11,412 nucleotides of DNA from Ruminococcaceae bacterium UBA2806 (GTDB lineage: Bacteria; Bacillota; Clostridia; Oscillospirales; Acutalibacteraceae). The first letter of the stretch is position 1. Each line of letters begins with the position of its first letter. Where the stretch lies: positions 1 through 11,412 of the forward strand of contig DEHG01000129.1 in NCBI GenBank assembly GCA_002351795.1, read 5' to 3'. The notes under the pieces were generated by a model. The model was not told the origin of the DNA. It searched no databases and saw only the letters and a list, made by a program, of their open reading frames with translations. The position numbers and the translations under genes were made by a program. This document shows, in pieces, positions 5,479 through 11,412 of this stretch.

Positions 5479-6459
5479 ATGAAAAAACAAAAGACTAAGC
5501 TGATAACATCTATAGGCGGTCAGGCGCTTATGGAGGGTATCATGATGAGGGGGCCGAAAAAATGTACAATGGCTGTCAGAAAAAGCGACGGCACAATTGA
5601 GCTTGAAGAGGTCAAACCGCTGGATTGGGCAAAAAAGCATAAGATACTCAGACTTCCGCTTATAAGAGGAGTCGTGAATATGATCGACTCCCTTGTGACA
5701 GGTGAAAAGGCGCTTATGCGATCTGCGGATAAGGCGCTTGAGGGAAGCAATGAGGAGGAAGAGGGCGAGCCGTCAAAATTTGATCTGTGGCTTGAAAAGC
5801 ATTTCGGTGATAAGATCATAAATGTAATAATGGTTTTGTCAACTGTGATCGCAGTTGTATTCTGTATCGCCGTATTCTATTTTGCGCCGACCTGGCTTTA
5901 TAATCTTACTGCTGAGTGGCTGACTTTTATGAAGGAGCCTGTGCTTGGAATGGAGCGTTTCTGGCAGTCGGCTTTTGAGGGAATTATAAGAATAGTTCTT
6001 TTCCTTGCATATATGTCTTTTTGTACTCTTAATAAGGATGTTAAGAGGGTGTTCCAGTATCACGGAGCAGAGCATAAGACCATTTTCTGCTATGAATACG
6101 GTCTTGAGCTTACAGTTGAGAATGTTAAAAAGCAGATACGCTTTCATCCCCGCTGCGGAACGAGCTTTCTTGTGCTTATGCTTATTGTCGGTATCATTAT
6201 AGGTTTGTTTATCCCGATCAACCATCCTGTCATAAGACCGCTTGTAAAGTTCTGCCTTCTGCCTGTAACGGTCGGTATAGGTTATGAGCTTATAAAGATA
6301 TGCGGCAGACATGATAATGTTATAACAAGGATAATTGCATCTCCCGGCGTCTTGATGCAGCATATAACTACAAAGGAACCCGATGAAAAAATGATAGAGG
6401 TAGCAATTCAGGCTATGAAGGATGTTATTCCCGAAAACGGAGAGGACAGAATAGGATGA
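5479..6459 (+). CDS. DUF1385 family membrane protein (YqhQ-like)
   Basis: The 326-residue protein carries the DUF1385 hallmarks: GGQALMEGIMMRGP (13-26), IRGVVNMIDSLVTGEKALM (about 62-80), YHGAEHKTIFCYE (194-206), RFHPRCGTSF (221-230) and a conserved tail around QHITTKEPDEKMIEVAI (about 294-310). Membrane helices are visible at about 114-137, 165-184, 229-246 and 258-275. The conserved H195, E198, H199, H223 and C226 could bind a metal, which is inference. Family function is, to my knowledge, not established; the B. subtilis homologue is YqhQ. Its stop overlaps the prmC start by four bases (ATGA), implying translational coupling, and a DUF1385-prmC order recurs in Clostridia. An acidic linker (NEEEEGE, 91-97) precedes the first helix. 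The ribosome site is weak (AGAGGG at 5461-5466, 12 bases from the ATG). Confidence 0.93.
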   Translation: MKKQKTKLITSIGGQALMEGIMMRGPKKCTMAVRKSDGTIELEEVKPLDWAKKHKILRLPLIRGVVNMIDSLVTGEKALMRSADKALEGSNEEEEGEPSKFDLWLEKHFGDKIINVIMVLSTVIAVVFCIAVFYFAPTWLYNLTAEWLTFMKEPVLGMERFWQSAFEGIIRIVLFLAYMSFCTLNKDVKRVFQYHGAEHKTIFCYEYGLELTVENVKKQIRFHPRCGTSFLVLMLIVGIIIGLFIPINHPVIRPLVKFCLLPVTVGIGYELIKICGRHDNVITRIIASPGVLMQHITTKEPDEKMIEVAIQAMKDVIPENGEDRIG

Positions 6460-7304
6460 CGTATGATGAGATCATCCGCACGGCTGTTAAAGCGCTTGAA
6501 TACAGCGGCAACGAATCACCTGAATATGAGGTGCGGGAACTGACAAAGCATTTTTTCGGCGTCAGCCGCAGAGATCTGTATGCTGTCAGAAATAAACAGG
6601 CGGACAGTAAGACGGAAAATGCATTTTTTGAAGCTGTCAGAAAACGCTCGGAGGGTTATCCGCTGCAATACATACTCGGAAGCTGGACCTTCATGGACTG
6701 TGAGCTTGAAGTTGGCGAGGGGGTACTCATACCCCGTGACGATACGGAGGTCTGCGTCCGGGCATTCAGAGAAATGTTGAATGTAAGTTCGCCTGTGATA
6801 ATAGATCTTTGCAGCGGAAGCGGAGCTATTGCAGTTTCACTTGCAAGATCTTATCCTGATGCAGAAATATTTGCTGCCGAGCTTTCGGATGACGCATTTA
6901 CCTATCTTGAAAGAAACGTCAGGTCAAACGGCGCCGAGGCTATCGTCAGGACATTGAAGGGCGATATCTCGGAGCTTTATCAGCAGTTTGAGGATGGATT
7001 TTTTGACGGAATAATCTCAAATCCACCTTATATAAGAACTGAGGAGCTGCCGCATTTGCAGAAGGAGGTTCAATGTGAGCCTGCTATGGCGCTTGACGGG
7101 GGCACAGATGGTCTGATGTTTTATCGTATTATCTGCGAAAAATGGCTGCCTAAGCTGAAAAAGGGCGGTATCGTTTCCTTTGAAACGGGAGAAGACCAGG
7201 GGGCGCAGGTTTGCAGTCTGCTTGAAAAAAGCGGCGCTGCAAATGTCAGGATAGTTAAGGATATTTCAGGACTTGACAGGACTGTAACAGCTGTTATGCA
7301 ATAA
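6456..7304 (+). CDS. prmC: peptide chain release factor N5-glutamine methyltransferase PrmC
   Basis: The 282-residue protein fits PrmC/HemK, which uses SAM to methylate the glutamine of the GGQ loop in release factors RF1 and RF2 and so improves termination. An N-terminal helical domain (about 1-85) includes the conserved PLQYILGSWTFM (69-80). The substrate-facing motif GVLIPRDDTE (89-98) has D where P is more usual in the IPRP(E/D)TE consensus. The Rossmann methyltransferase domain shows DLCSGSGAIAVSLA (117-130), the acidic residue after strand 2 in AAELS (140-144) and the catalytic NPPY (189-192). GGTDGLMFY (215-223) and SFETGEDQG (241-249) are also as expected. The ATG overlaps the DUF1385 stop by four bases. 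No prfA is next to it here, although the two are often neighbours. A new promoter and recA follow after 174 bases. Confidence 0.95.
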   Translation: MTYDEIIRTAVKALEYSGNESPEYEVRELTKHFFGVSRRDLYAVRNKQADSKTENAFFEAVRKRSEGYPLQYILGSWTFMDCELEVGEGVLIPRDDTEVCVRAFREMLNVSSPVIIDLCSGSGAIAVSLARSYPDAEIFAAELSDDAFTYLERNVRSNGAEAIVRTLKGDISELYQQFEDGFFDGIISNPPYIRTEELPHLQKEVQCEPAMALDGGTDGLMFYRIICEKWLPKLKKGGIVSFETGEDQGAQVCSLLEKSGAANVRIVKDISGLDRTVTAVMQ

Positions 7305-7338
7305 ATTGTATAGTAAATGATAACAACGTATTTTTTTA

Positions 7339-7367
7339 TTGCTTTTATGTGAAAAAAAGTATATAAT
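7339..7367 (+). promoter_or_regulatory. promoter for recA
   Basis: TATAAT at 7362-7367 is preceded at exactly 17 bases by TTGCTT (7339-7344), giving a good sigma-A-type promoter with a partial -35. Transcription would start near 7374, giving a leader of about 105 bases. No GAACnnnnGTTC-type LexA box is present anywhere in 7305-7478. Confidence 0.7.
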
Positions 7368-7379
7368 AATCTTACGATA

Positions 7380-7427
7380 AATGGATCATCCCATTAGCAG
7401 CCCCTGAAGTCGTTTTTTCACAGCTGC
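7380..7427 (+). other. two small hairpins in the recA leader
   Basis: AATGG (7380-7384) can pair with CCATT (7391-7395), and GCAGC (7397-7401) with GCTGC (7423-7427); a possible inner TGAA/TTCA pairing would extend the second stem. No GC-rich stem followed by a T-run is visible, so this does not look like a terminator for prmC. The leader may be structured, but nothing matches a riboswitch that I know. Confidence 0.3.
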
Positions 7428-7478
7428 GTTGTATGAGGTAGTCAGGATCCAGGAATTCAGAAAAAGGTGGAGTAATAA

Positions 7479-8648
7479 ATGGCAACTGAAAAAGCAGCTG
7501 CGGAAAAATCAGCGGCAGATAAGGAAAAAGCGCTTGAAAATGCGCTGCATCAGATCGAAAAGCAGTTCGGCAAGGGCGCTGTAATGCGTCTTGGTCAGAA
7601 TGAGGCTATGCAGGTGGATTCCATCCCGACAGGCTCGCTGTCGCTTGATATGGCGCTTGGAATAGGCGGTCTTCCTAAGGGCAGAATTGTTGAGATATAC
7701 GGTCCGGAGTCGTCAGGTAAGACAACTCTTGCACTTCATTGTATTGCGGAGGCACAGAAAAAGGGCGGATATGCAGCATTTATTGATGTTGAGCATGCTC
7801 TTGATCCGATATATGCAAGCGCACTCGGAGTTGATACGGATCAGCTTCTTGTATCACAGCCCGATACGGGTGAGGATGCGCTTGAAATTGCCGAAGCTCT
7901 TGTGCGCTCAGGCGCAATAGATATTATTGTAGTTGACTCTGTTGCAGCGCTTGCGCCCAAAGCGGAGATCGAGGGCGATATGGGCGCTTCTCATGTTGGC
8001 CTTCAGGCAAGACTTATGTCACAGGCGCTCAGAAAGCTTGCGGGGTCTATTTCCAAGCTCAACTGCGTTGCTATATTTATAAACCAGCTGCGTGAAAAGG
8101 TCGGCGTAATGTTCGGCAATCCCGAAACAACACCCGGCGGCCGTGCGCTTAAATTCTATGCTTCCGTTCGTATTGATATCAGAAAGATAGATACGCTTAA
8201 AGCAGGCGGCGAGATCATAGGTTCAAGAACAAGGGCTAAGGTCGTCAAGAACAAGGTCGCACCCCCGTTCCGTGAGGCTGAGTTTGATATTATGTACGGA
8301 CAGGGAATTTCAAGAGTAGGCGAGCTGCTTGATCTTGCCGTTCAGCTTGATATCATCAAAAAGAGCGGCGCATGGTTCTCCTATGGTGAGAACCGTATAG
8401 GACAGGGCAGGGATAATGCCAAGGAATTCCTTAAAAACAATCCCGATATTGCAGCAAAGGTCGAGGAGGAGCTTATGGCTAACAGAAGCAAGCTTACCTT
8501 TGCAAGACAGGCTGCAAAAAAGACAAAGAAGGGCACAAAGGATGATGCACCGGCCGATGCTGATACTGCGCAGGTAAAGCAGGATGAAGGCGAAGCTCCG
8601 CTGCCGTCAAGAACTGGCTCGGAAAGCATAGATATAACGGTGGAATAA
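7479..8648 (+). CDS. recA: recombinase RecA
   Basis: The 389-residue protein is RecA, the ATP-dependent strand-exchange protein that forms filaments on single-stranded DNA and triggers LexA self-cleavage. It shows Walker A GPESSGKT (75-82), the catalytic glutamate in DVEHALDP (E105), Walker B IIVVDSVAAL (149-158), the loop 1 region EGDMGASHVGLQARLMSQALRK (about 165-186) and the loop 2 region INQLREKVGVMFGNPETTPGG (201-221). It is longer than the usual 345-355 residues: there is a lysine/alanine-rich N-terminal addition of about 15 residues and a charged, low-complexity C-terminal tail (about 345-389) ending in acidic residues, a modulatory region in other RecA proteins. The start is firm, with AAGGTGGAG at 7464-7472, 6 bases before the ATG. 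recX begins one base after the stop. Confidence 0.99.
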   Translation: MATEKAAAEKSAADKEKALENALHQIEKQFGKGAVMRLGQNEAMQVDSIPTGSLSLDMALGIGGLPKGRIVEIYGPESSGKTTLALHCIAEAQKKGGYAAFIDVEHALDPIYASALGVDTDQLLVSQPDTGEDALEIAEALVRSGAIDIIVVDSVAALAPKAEIEGDMGASHVGLQARLMSQALRKLAGSISKLNCVAIFINQLREKVGVMFGNPETTPGGRALKFYASVRIDIRKIDTLKAGGEIIGSRTRAKVVKNKVAPPFREAEFDIMYGQGISRVGELLDLAVQLDIIKKSGAWFSYGENRIGQGRDNAKEFLKNNPDIAAKVEEELMANRSKLTFARQAAKKTKKGTKDDAPADADTAQVKQDEGEAPLPSRTGSESIDITVE

Positions 8649-8649
8649 G

Positions 8650-9243
8650 ATGCTGATAACAGCTGCGGAAGAGAGAAAAAAAGGGCTGACAGCCTTATAT
8701 ATAGACGGTGAATATGCTGTAAGCGTGGATAGTCTGACATTTGCAGGCTCAGTGTTCAGGGTCGGGTCGGAGATAACCGATGAGCAGCTGTATGAGCTTA
8801 TCCGGCTTTCAGATGTAAACCGTGCAAAGGAAAAAGCATTGTATCTGATCGAATACCGTCCACGTTCCAGAAAGGAAGTGGAGGATAAGCTTGTGCCTTT
8901 GTTCGGTGAGGACGCATCGCAGAGCGCATTGTCAAGACTTGAAGAACTGGGGCTTATTGACGATGAGGCGTTTGCAAGAAGATATGCCCGTCAGCTTTTT
9001 GAAAACAAGCACTTCCCCGCAAAACGTGTTTCATTTGAACTTATGAAAAAGGGGATCGACAGGGATATAATTGACGAGATCATAGAGGAGCTGGAGCCTG
9101 ATCCCTGTGAGCAGATAGAAATTATTATTTCAAAGAAATATGCCCGCTGTCTTGATGATGAAAAGGGTCGTCAGCGGGCAATAAACGGACTCAGGGCTAT
9201 GGGTTTCAGCTGGCAGGATATCAAGGAATGTATTGATTTATAG
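8650..9243 (+). CDS. recX: RecA regulator RecX
   Basis: The 197-residue protein matches RecX, which binds RecA filaments and modulates, usually inhibits, recombinase and coprotease activity. The family shows as tandem three-helix repeats: ALYLIEYRPRSRKEVEDKL (63-81), LEELGLIDDEAFARRYARQ (97-115) and RVSFELMKKGIDRDIIDEII (126-145), with a further repeat at about 157-194. A short beta-rich N-terminal region (about 12-40) is seen in many Firmicute RecX proteins. The gene begins one base after the recA stop, and its Shine-Dalgarno GGTGGA (8639-8644) lies within the last recA codons, so the two are almost certainly cotranscribed and coupled. Length lies between E. coli RecX (166) and B. subtilis RecX (264). 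Confidence 0.93.
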   Translation: MLITAAEERKKGLTALYIDGEYAVSVDSLTFAGSVFRVGSEITDEQLYELIRLSDVNRAKEKALYLIEYRPRSRKEVEDKLVPLFGEDASQSALSRLEELGLIDDEAFARRYARQLFENKHFPAKRVSFELMKKGIDRDIIDEIIEELEPDPCEQIEIIISKKYARCLDDEKGRQRAINGLRAMGFSWQDIKECIDL

Positions 9244-9249
9244 AGCGAG

Positions 9250-9276
9250 TATCTCATTATGTATTCAAGTGAGATA
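9250..9276 (+). other. inverted repeat between recX and rimO
   Basis: TATCTCA (9250-9256) and TGAGATA (9270-9276) form a perfect 7-bp stem around a 13-base loop. It is followed by an A-run on the plus strand, not a T-run, and no A-run precedes it, so it is not an intrinsic terminator in either direction. It lies 8 to 34 bases after the recX stop and may limit read-through weakly or be a processing site. Confidence 0.45.
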
Positions 9277-9306
9277 AAAAAATTTACAAGCAGGGAGTGA
9301 CGAAGT

Positions 9307-10635
9307 ATGGCGGCAAAAGTAGGAATGGTGAGTCTCGGATGCTCGAAAAACAGGGTTGACGGAGAGATGATGCTCTATACCCTTAAAGAGAGAGGTTTTC
9401 AGCTTGTACAGGATGTTGCTTATTGTGATGTTGCAATAATAAACACCTGCGGATTCATAGAGGATGCAAAGCAGGAAAGCATTGAGGAAATACTGGAGCT
9501 TGTGCGTCTGAAAAATGAGGGAACCATCCGTGCTATCATTGTTACGGGCTGTCTTGCTGAAAGATACCGGAAAGAGGTCATGAAGGAGCTTTATGAGGTA
9601 GATGCGGTTGTCGGGATCGGCGGCAATAAGAATATTGCCGATGTAGTTGAAGAGGTCCTCGAAAAGAAAAAGGTGGAGCTTTATCCCGAAAAGACAGAGC
9701 TGCCGCTTTGCGGCGGCAGGGTAAGGACAACGCCGTTCTATTACAGCTATCTCAAAATAGCTGAGGGCTGTGATAACCGATGTACATACTGCGCCATTCC
9801 CATGATAAGAGGCAGTTTCAGAAGCCGTCCGATGGAGGATATAATTAAAGAAGCGGAAGAACTAAGCGAAAAGGGCGTAAAGGAGTTTATTCTTATAGCA
9901 CAGGATACGTCAAGGTACGGAGAGGATCTCTGCGGACATTCTCTGCTGCCGGAGCTGCTCAGAAAGCTTTGCGCCGTGGAAACCCTGCAATATATCAGGG
10001 TTCTCTACTGTTATCCGGAAAGGATCACTGATGAGCTTATTGATGTGATCGCAAGCGAGCCGAAGATACTGAAATATATTGATATCCCCATGCAGCACTG
10101 CAGCGCATCTGTTCTGAAACGTATGAACCGCAAGGGCAGCCGGGAAAGCCTTACTGCGCTTGTGAAAAAGCTGCGTGAAAGAGTAAAGGGTATCACTGTA
10201 AGGACAACTCTGATGACAGGCTTTCCGGGAGAGACAGAAGAAGATTTTGCCGAGCTTTCCGAATTTGTCGAGGAAATGCGTTTTGACCGTCTGGGCTGTT
10301 TTGCATATTCACAGGAGGAGGATACGCCCGCTGCGAATATGCCGGATCAGATTGATGAGGATACAAAGCGCCGCAGACAGAATATTATAATGGAGCAGCA
10401 GGGAAGTATCAGTATTGAGATCAACCGTAAATACATAGGTAAAACTATCGGAGTTCTTTGCGAAGGCTTTGACAGGATGACAGACTGCTATTACGGAAGA
10501 AGCGCTGCTGATGCGCCCGAGGTTGACGGAAGAGTTTATTATATTACAAACGGAAAGAAATCAAAGATCGGTGATATTGTCAGGGTAAATATTACCGATT
10601 CCCTTGACTATGATCTTATGGGTATACTTGTATAA
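9307..10635 (+). CDS. rimO: ribosomal protein S12 methylthiotransferase RimO
   Basis: The 442-residue protein fits RimO, the radical-SAM enzyme that adds a methylthio group to the conserved aspartate of ribosomal protein S12. The N-terminal UPF0004 domain has its three cluster cysteines in SLGCSKNRVD (C12), NTCGF (C48) and TGCLAERY (C82). The radical-SAM domain has EGCDNRCTYCAIP with C155, C159 and C162, each cluster being a [4Fe-4S]. GSFRSRP and IPMQHCS motifs follow, and a TRAM domain occupies about residues 376-442. The SLGCSKN opening and the IPMQH motif favour RimO over MiaB. The start is ATG 9307 with GGGAG (9293-9297) 9 bases upstream. It is separated from recX by only 63 bases and from pgsA by 163; a rimO-pgsA pair is common in Firmicutes. 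Confidence 0.96.
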   Translation: MAAKVGMVSLGCSKNRVDGEMMLYTLKERGFQLVQDVAYCDVAIINTCGFIEDAKQESIEEILELVRLKNEGTIRAIIVTGCLAERYRKEVMKELYEVDAVVGIGGNKNIADVVEEVLEKKKVELYPEKTELPLCGGRVRTTPFYYSYLKIAEGCDNRCTYCAIPMIRGSFRSRPMEDIIKEAEELSEKGVKEFILIAQDTSRYGEDLCGHSLLPELLRKLCAVETLQYIRVLYCYPERITDELIDVIASEPKILKYIDIPMQHCSASVLKRMNRKGSRESLTALVKKLRERVKGITVRTTLMTGFPGETEEDFAELSEFVEEMRFDRLGCFAYSQEEDTPAANMPDQIDEDTKRRRQNIIMEQQGSISIEINRKYIGKTIGVLCEGFDRMTDCYYGRSAADAPEVDGRVYYITNGKKSKIGDIVRVNITDSLDYDLMGILV

Positions 10636-10783
10636 AACTTGTGTATATATAAATATATGACATTAATTCTATTACTTTGTCATTCTTAGAATAGGCGTGA
10701 AGACTGTTCTTGCTTAGTTTACCGGAATGACATTTCAGAATTTATTAGTTTTTGGCTTCAGGCTCAGGACTGCAAGCCGGATC

Positions 10784-10788
10784 AGGAG
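10784..10788 (+). promoter_or_regulatory. Shine-Dalgarno that sets the pgsA start at 10799
   Basis: AGGAG at 10784-10788 is 10 bases before the ATG at 10799. The frame is open back to an ATG at 10727, but that codon has no usable ribosome site, and the 24 extra residues are not hydrophobic in the way of a PgsA N-terminus. Confidence 0.85.
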
Positions 10789-10798
10789 ATTGTTCAGA

Positions 10799-11389
10799 AT
10801 GAATTTACCTAATAAGCTTACGGTACTCAGGATAATACTTGTACCGTTTTATATGTTTTTTTTGCTGATGCCGGGAATACCGCATCATTATCTCATAGCA
10901 TTTCTTATTTTTGCCGCAGCGTCATATACGGATCATCTTGACGGAAAGATCGCAAGAAAATATAATATGATAACGGACTTCGGAAAATTTGCCGATCCGC
11001 TTGCGGATAAGATCATGATACTTGCGGCTCTTGCCTGCTTTATTCAGCTTGGTCTTACTAATGCAATAGTACTTACTGTCATTGTCGCAAGGGAATTTAT
11101 GGTAACGGCAATGCGCCTTGTTGCCTCCTCAAAGGGAAAGGTAGTTGCCGCAAATAACTGGGGCAAGGCAAAAACTATAAGCCAGATAGCCGCAGTTCTT
11201 CTTGTTCTGCTTTTGCAGTATATTCTTGAGCTTGGTTCAATGAAGCTTATCAGCATTGATACGGCAGGTCTTACGGGTGTTTTTGGCATTATAGGTGAAG
11301 TTGCACTCTGGATATCCGCTGCTCTGACTATTATTTCAGGAATAATTTATATTGTACAAAACTTTGAATTTATTAAAAATGCAAAATAA
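10799..11389 (+). CDS. pgsA: CDP-diacylglycerol-glycerol-3-phosphate 3-phosphatidyltransferase PgsA
   Basis: From the ATG at 10799 the protein has 196 residues, normal for PgsA, the membrane enzyme that makes phosphatidylglycerophosphate from CDP-diacylglycerol and glycerol 3-phosphate, the committed step to phosphatidylglycerol and cardiolipin. The CDP-alcohol phosphotransferase signature D-x2-DG-x2-AR-x8-G-x3-D-x3-D is complete: D45, D48-G49, A52-R53, G62, D66, D70. The N-terminal MNLPNKLTVLRIILVPF is characteristic of PgsA among the family. Hydrophobic helices lie at about 8-25, 30-44, 75-95, 127-143 and 160-186. The gene follows rimO by 163 bases, a stretch that holds no convincing promoter or terminator, only a weak ATTCTA/TAGAAT pairing (10666-10671 with 10687-10692). 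No terminator is seen in the 23 bases after its stop, which instead hold the start of a possible repeat. Confidence 0.95.
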   Translation: MNLPNKLTVLRIILVPFYMFFLLMPGIPHHYLIAFLIFAAASYTDHLDGKIARKYNMITDFGKFADPLADKIMILAALACFIQLGLTNAIVLTVIVAREFMVTAMRLVASSKGKVVAANNWGKAKTISQIAAVLLVLLLQYILELGSMKLISIDTAGLTGVFGIIGEVALWISAALTIISGIIYIVQNFEFIKNAK

Positions 11390-11394
11390 ACTAT

Positions 11395-11412
11395 AGGCAA
11401 CCTCTAAAAACC
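11395..11412 (+). repeat. truncated half of a possible dispersed palindromic repeat
   Basis: AGGCAACCTCTAAAAACC fills the last 18 bases of the window. Aligned with AGGCGTCTCTGAAAACC at 3937-3953, the left half of the hairpin before the kinase gene, it shares AGGC, CTCT, AAAA and CC, with 14 identical positions and one 1-base gap. A right half (expected to start GG-TTTTT-AGAG) would lie beyond the edge. If present it would be a hairpin just after pgsA, either a terminator-like stem or a member of a small repeat family. Confidence 0.35.

Noticed and set aside
5520..5819. A 99-codon minus-strand open frame in the 5' half of the DUF1385 gene
   Set aside because: The serine-rich product mirrors acidic codons of the real gene; no promoter or conserved motif.
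5839..6363. A 174-codon open frame on the minus strand inside the DUF1385 gene
   Set aside because: It lies fully antisense to a conserved protein, has no recognisable domain and looks like low-complexity translation; a shadow of codon use in the real gene.
7305..7478. Riboswitch or tRNA-like element in the recA leader
   Set aside because: Only short unrelated stems can be drawn and no known aptamer core is recognisable.
8381..8740. A 119-codon minus-strand open frame across the recA/recX junction
   Set aside because: It is serine- and alanine-rich antisense translation of the recA tail, overlapping two certain genes, with no family resemblance.
9250..9285. Intrinsic terminator after recX
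   Set aside because: The stem is followed by an A-run, the wrong polarity for plus-strand termination, and no A-run precedes it for the minus strand.
10727..10798. N-terminal extension of PgsA from ATG 10727
   Set aside because: No spaced Shine-Dalgarno; PgsA proteins typically begin with the MNLPNKLTxxR motif, which is at 10799.
1..11412. CRISPR array, insertion sequence or prophage remnant
   Set aside because: No regularly spaced repeats, transposase, integrase or phage gene is visible on either strand; the window is core chromosomal in character.

Overview
The window looks like a chromosomal stretch from a Clostridia-type Firmicute. I infer this from strong AGGAGG-like Shine-Dalgarno sites, sigma-A-type promoters, AGA-rich codon use, frequent TTG/GTG starts, and the gene neighbourhoods DUF1385-prmC, recA-recX and rimO-pgsA. 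A Ruminococcus-like (Oscillospiraceae) source is my best guess from overall resemblance, not a proven assignment. Most of the window is core housekeeping. I see no phage, transposase, CRISPR, tRNA or rRNA gene, and no gap longer than 300 bases without a gene.

Layout. (1) Positions 1-96, minus strand: the first 32 codons of a secreted protein, driven by a perfect consensus sigma-A promoter at 207-235. (2) 351-791, plus: an unrecognised four-helix membrane protein with a cysteine-rich N-terminus, divergent from the first gene and closed by an intrinsic terminator at 825-867. (3) 985-7304, plus: a probable single transcription unit of trmB (tRNA m7G46 methyltransferase), a lipoprotein with FG-GAP/VCBS-like repeats, an OmpR-family response regulator, a HAMP/HisKA histidine kinase, a DUF1385 (YqhQ-type) membrane protein and prmC (release-factor glutamine methyltransferase). 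(4) 7479-11389, plus: recA, recX, rimO (ribosomal protein S12 methylthiotransferase) and pgsA (phosphatidylglycerophosphate synthase), with a promoter in front of recA.

How the genes fit together. Three enzymes modify the translation machinery: TrmB on tRNA, PrmC on release factors and RimO on the ribosome. RecA and RecX form a recombinase and modulator pair, and PgsA makes anionic phospholipid precursors. Embedded among them is a lipoprotein/response regulator/kinase trio. All three of its genes start on non-ATG codons (TTG, TTG, GTG), while the neighbouring housekeeping genes start on ATG. The trio may be an envelope-sensing module with the lipoprotein as accessory, but this is inferred from gene order only.

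I corrected three starts using Shine-Dalgarno sites: the cysteine-rich gene to 351, the kinase to GTG 4023 and pgsA to 10799. The most notable non-coding features are three. A hairpin region between the regulator and kinase genes (3934-3973) has competing pairings, and its left half resembles the last 18 bases of the window (11395-11412), suggesting a dispersed repeat. A dyad sits in the spacer of the cysteine-rich gene's promoter. A 7-1-7 palindrome lies upstream of trmB. I found no convincing wholly new system. The best candidates for something undescribed are the cysteine-rich membrane protein and the lipoprotein-linked two-component module.
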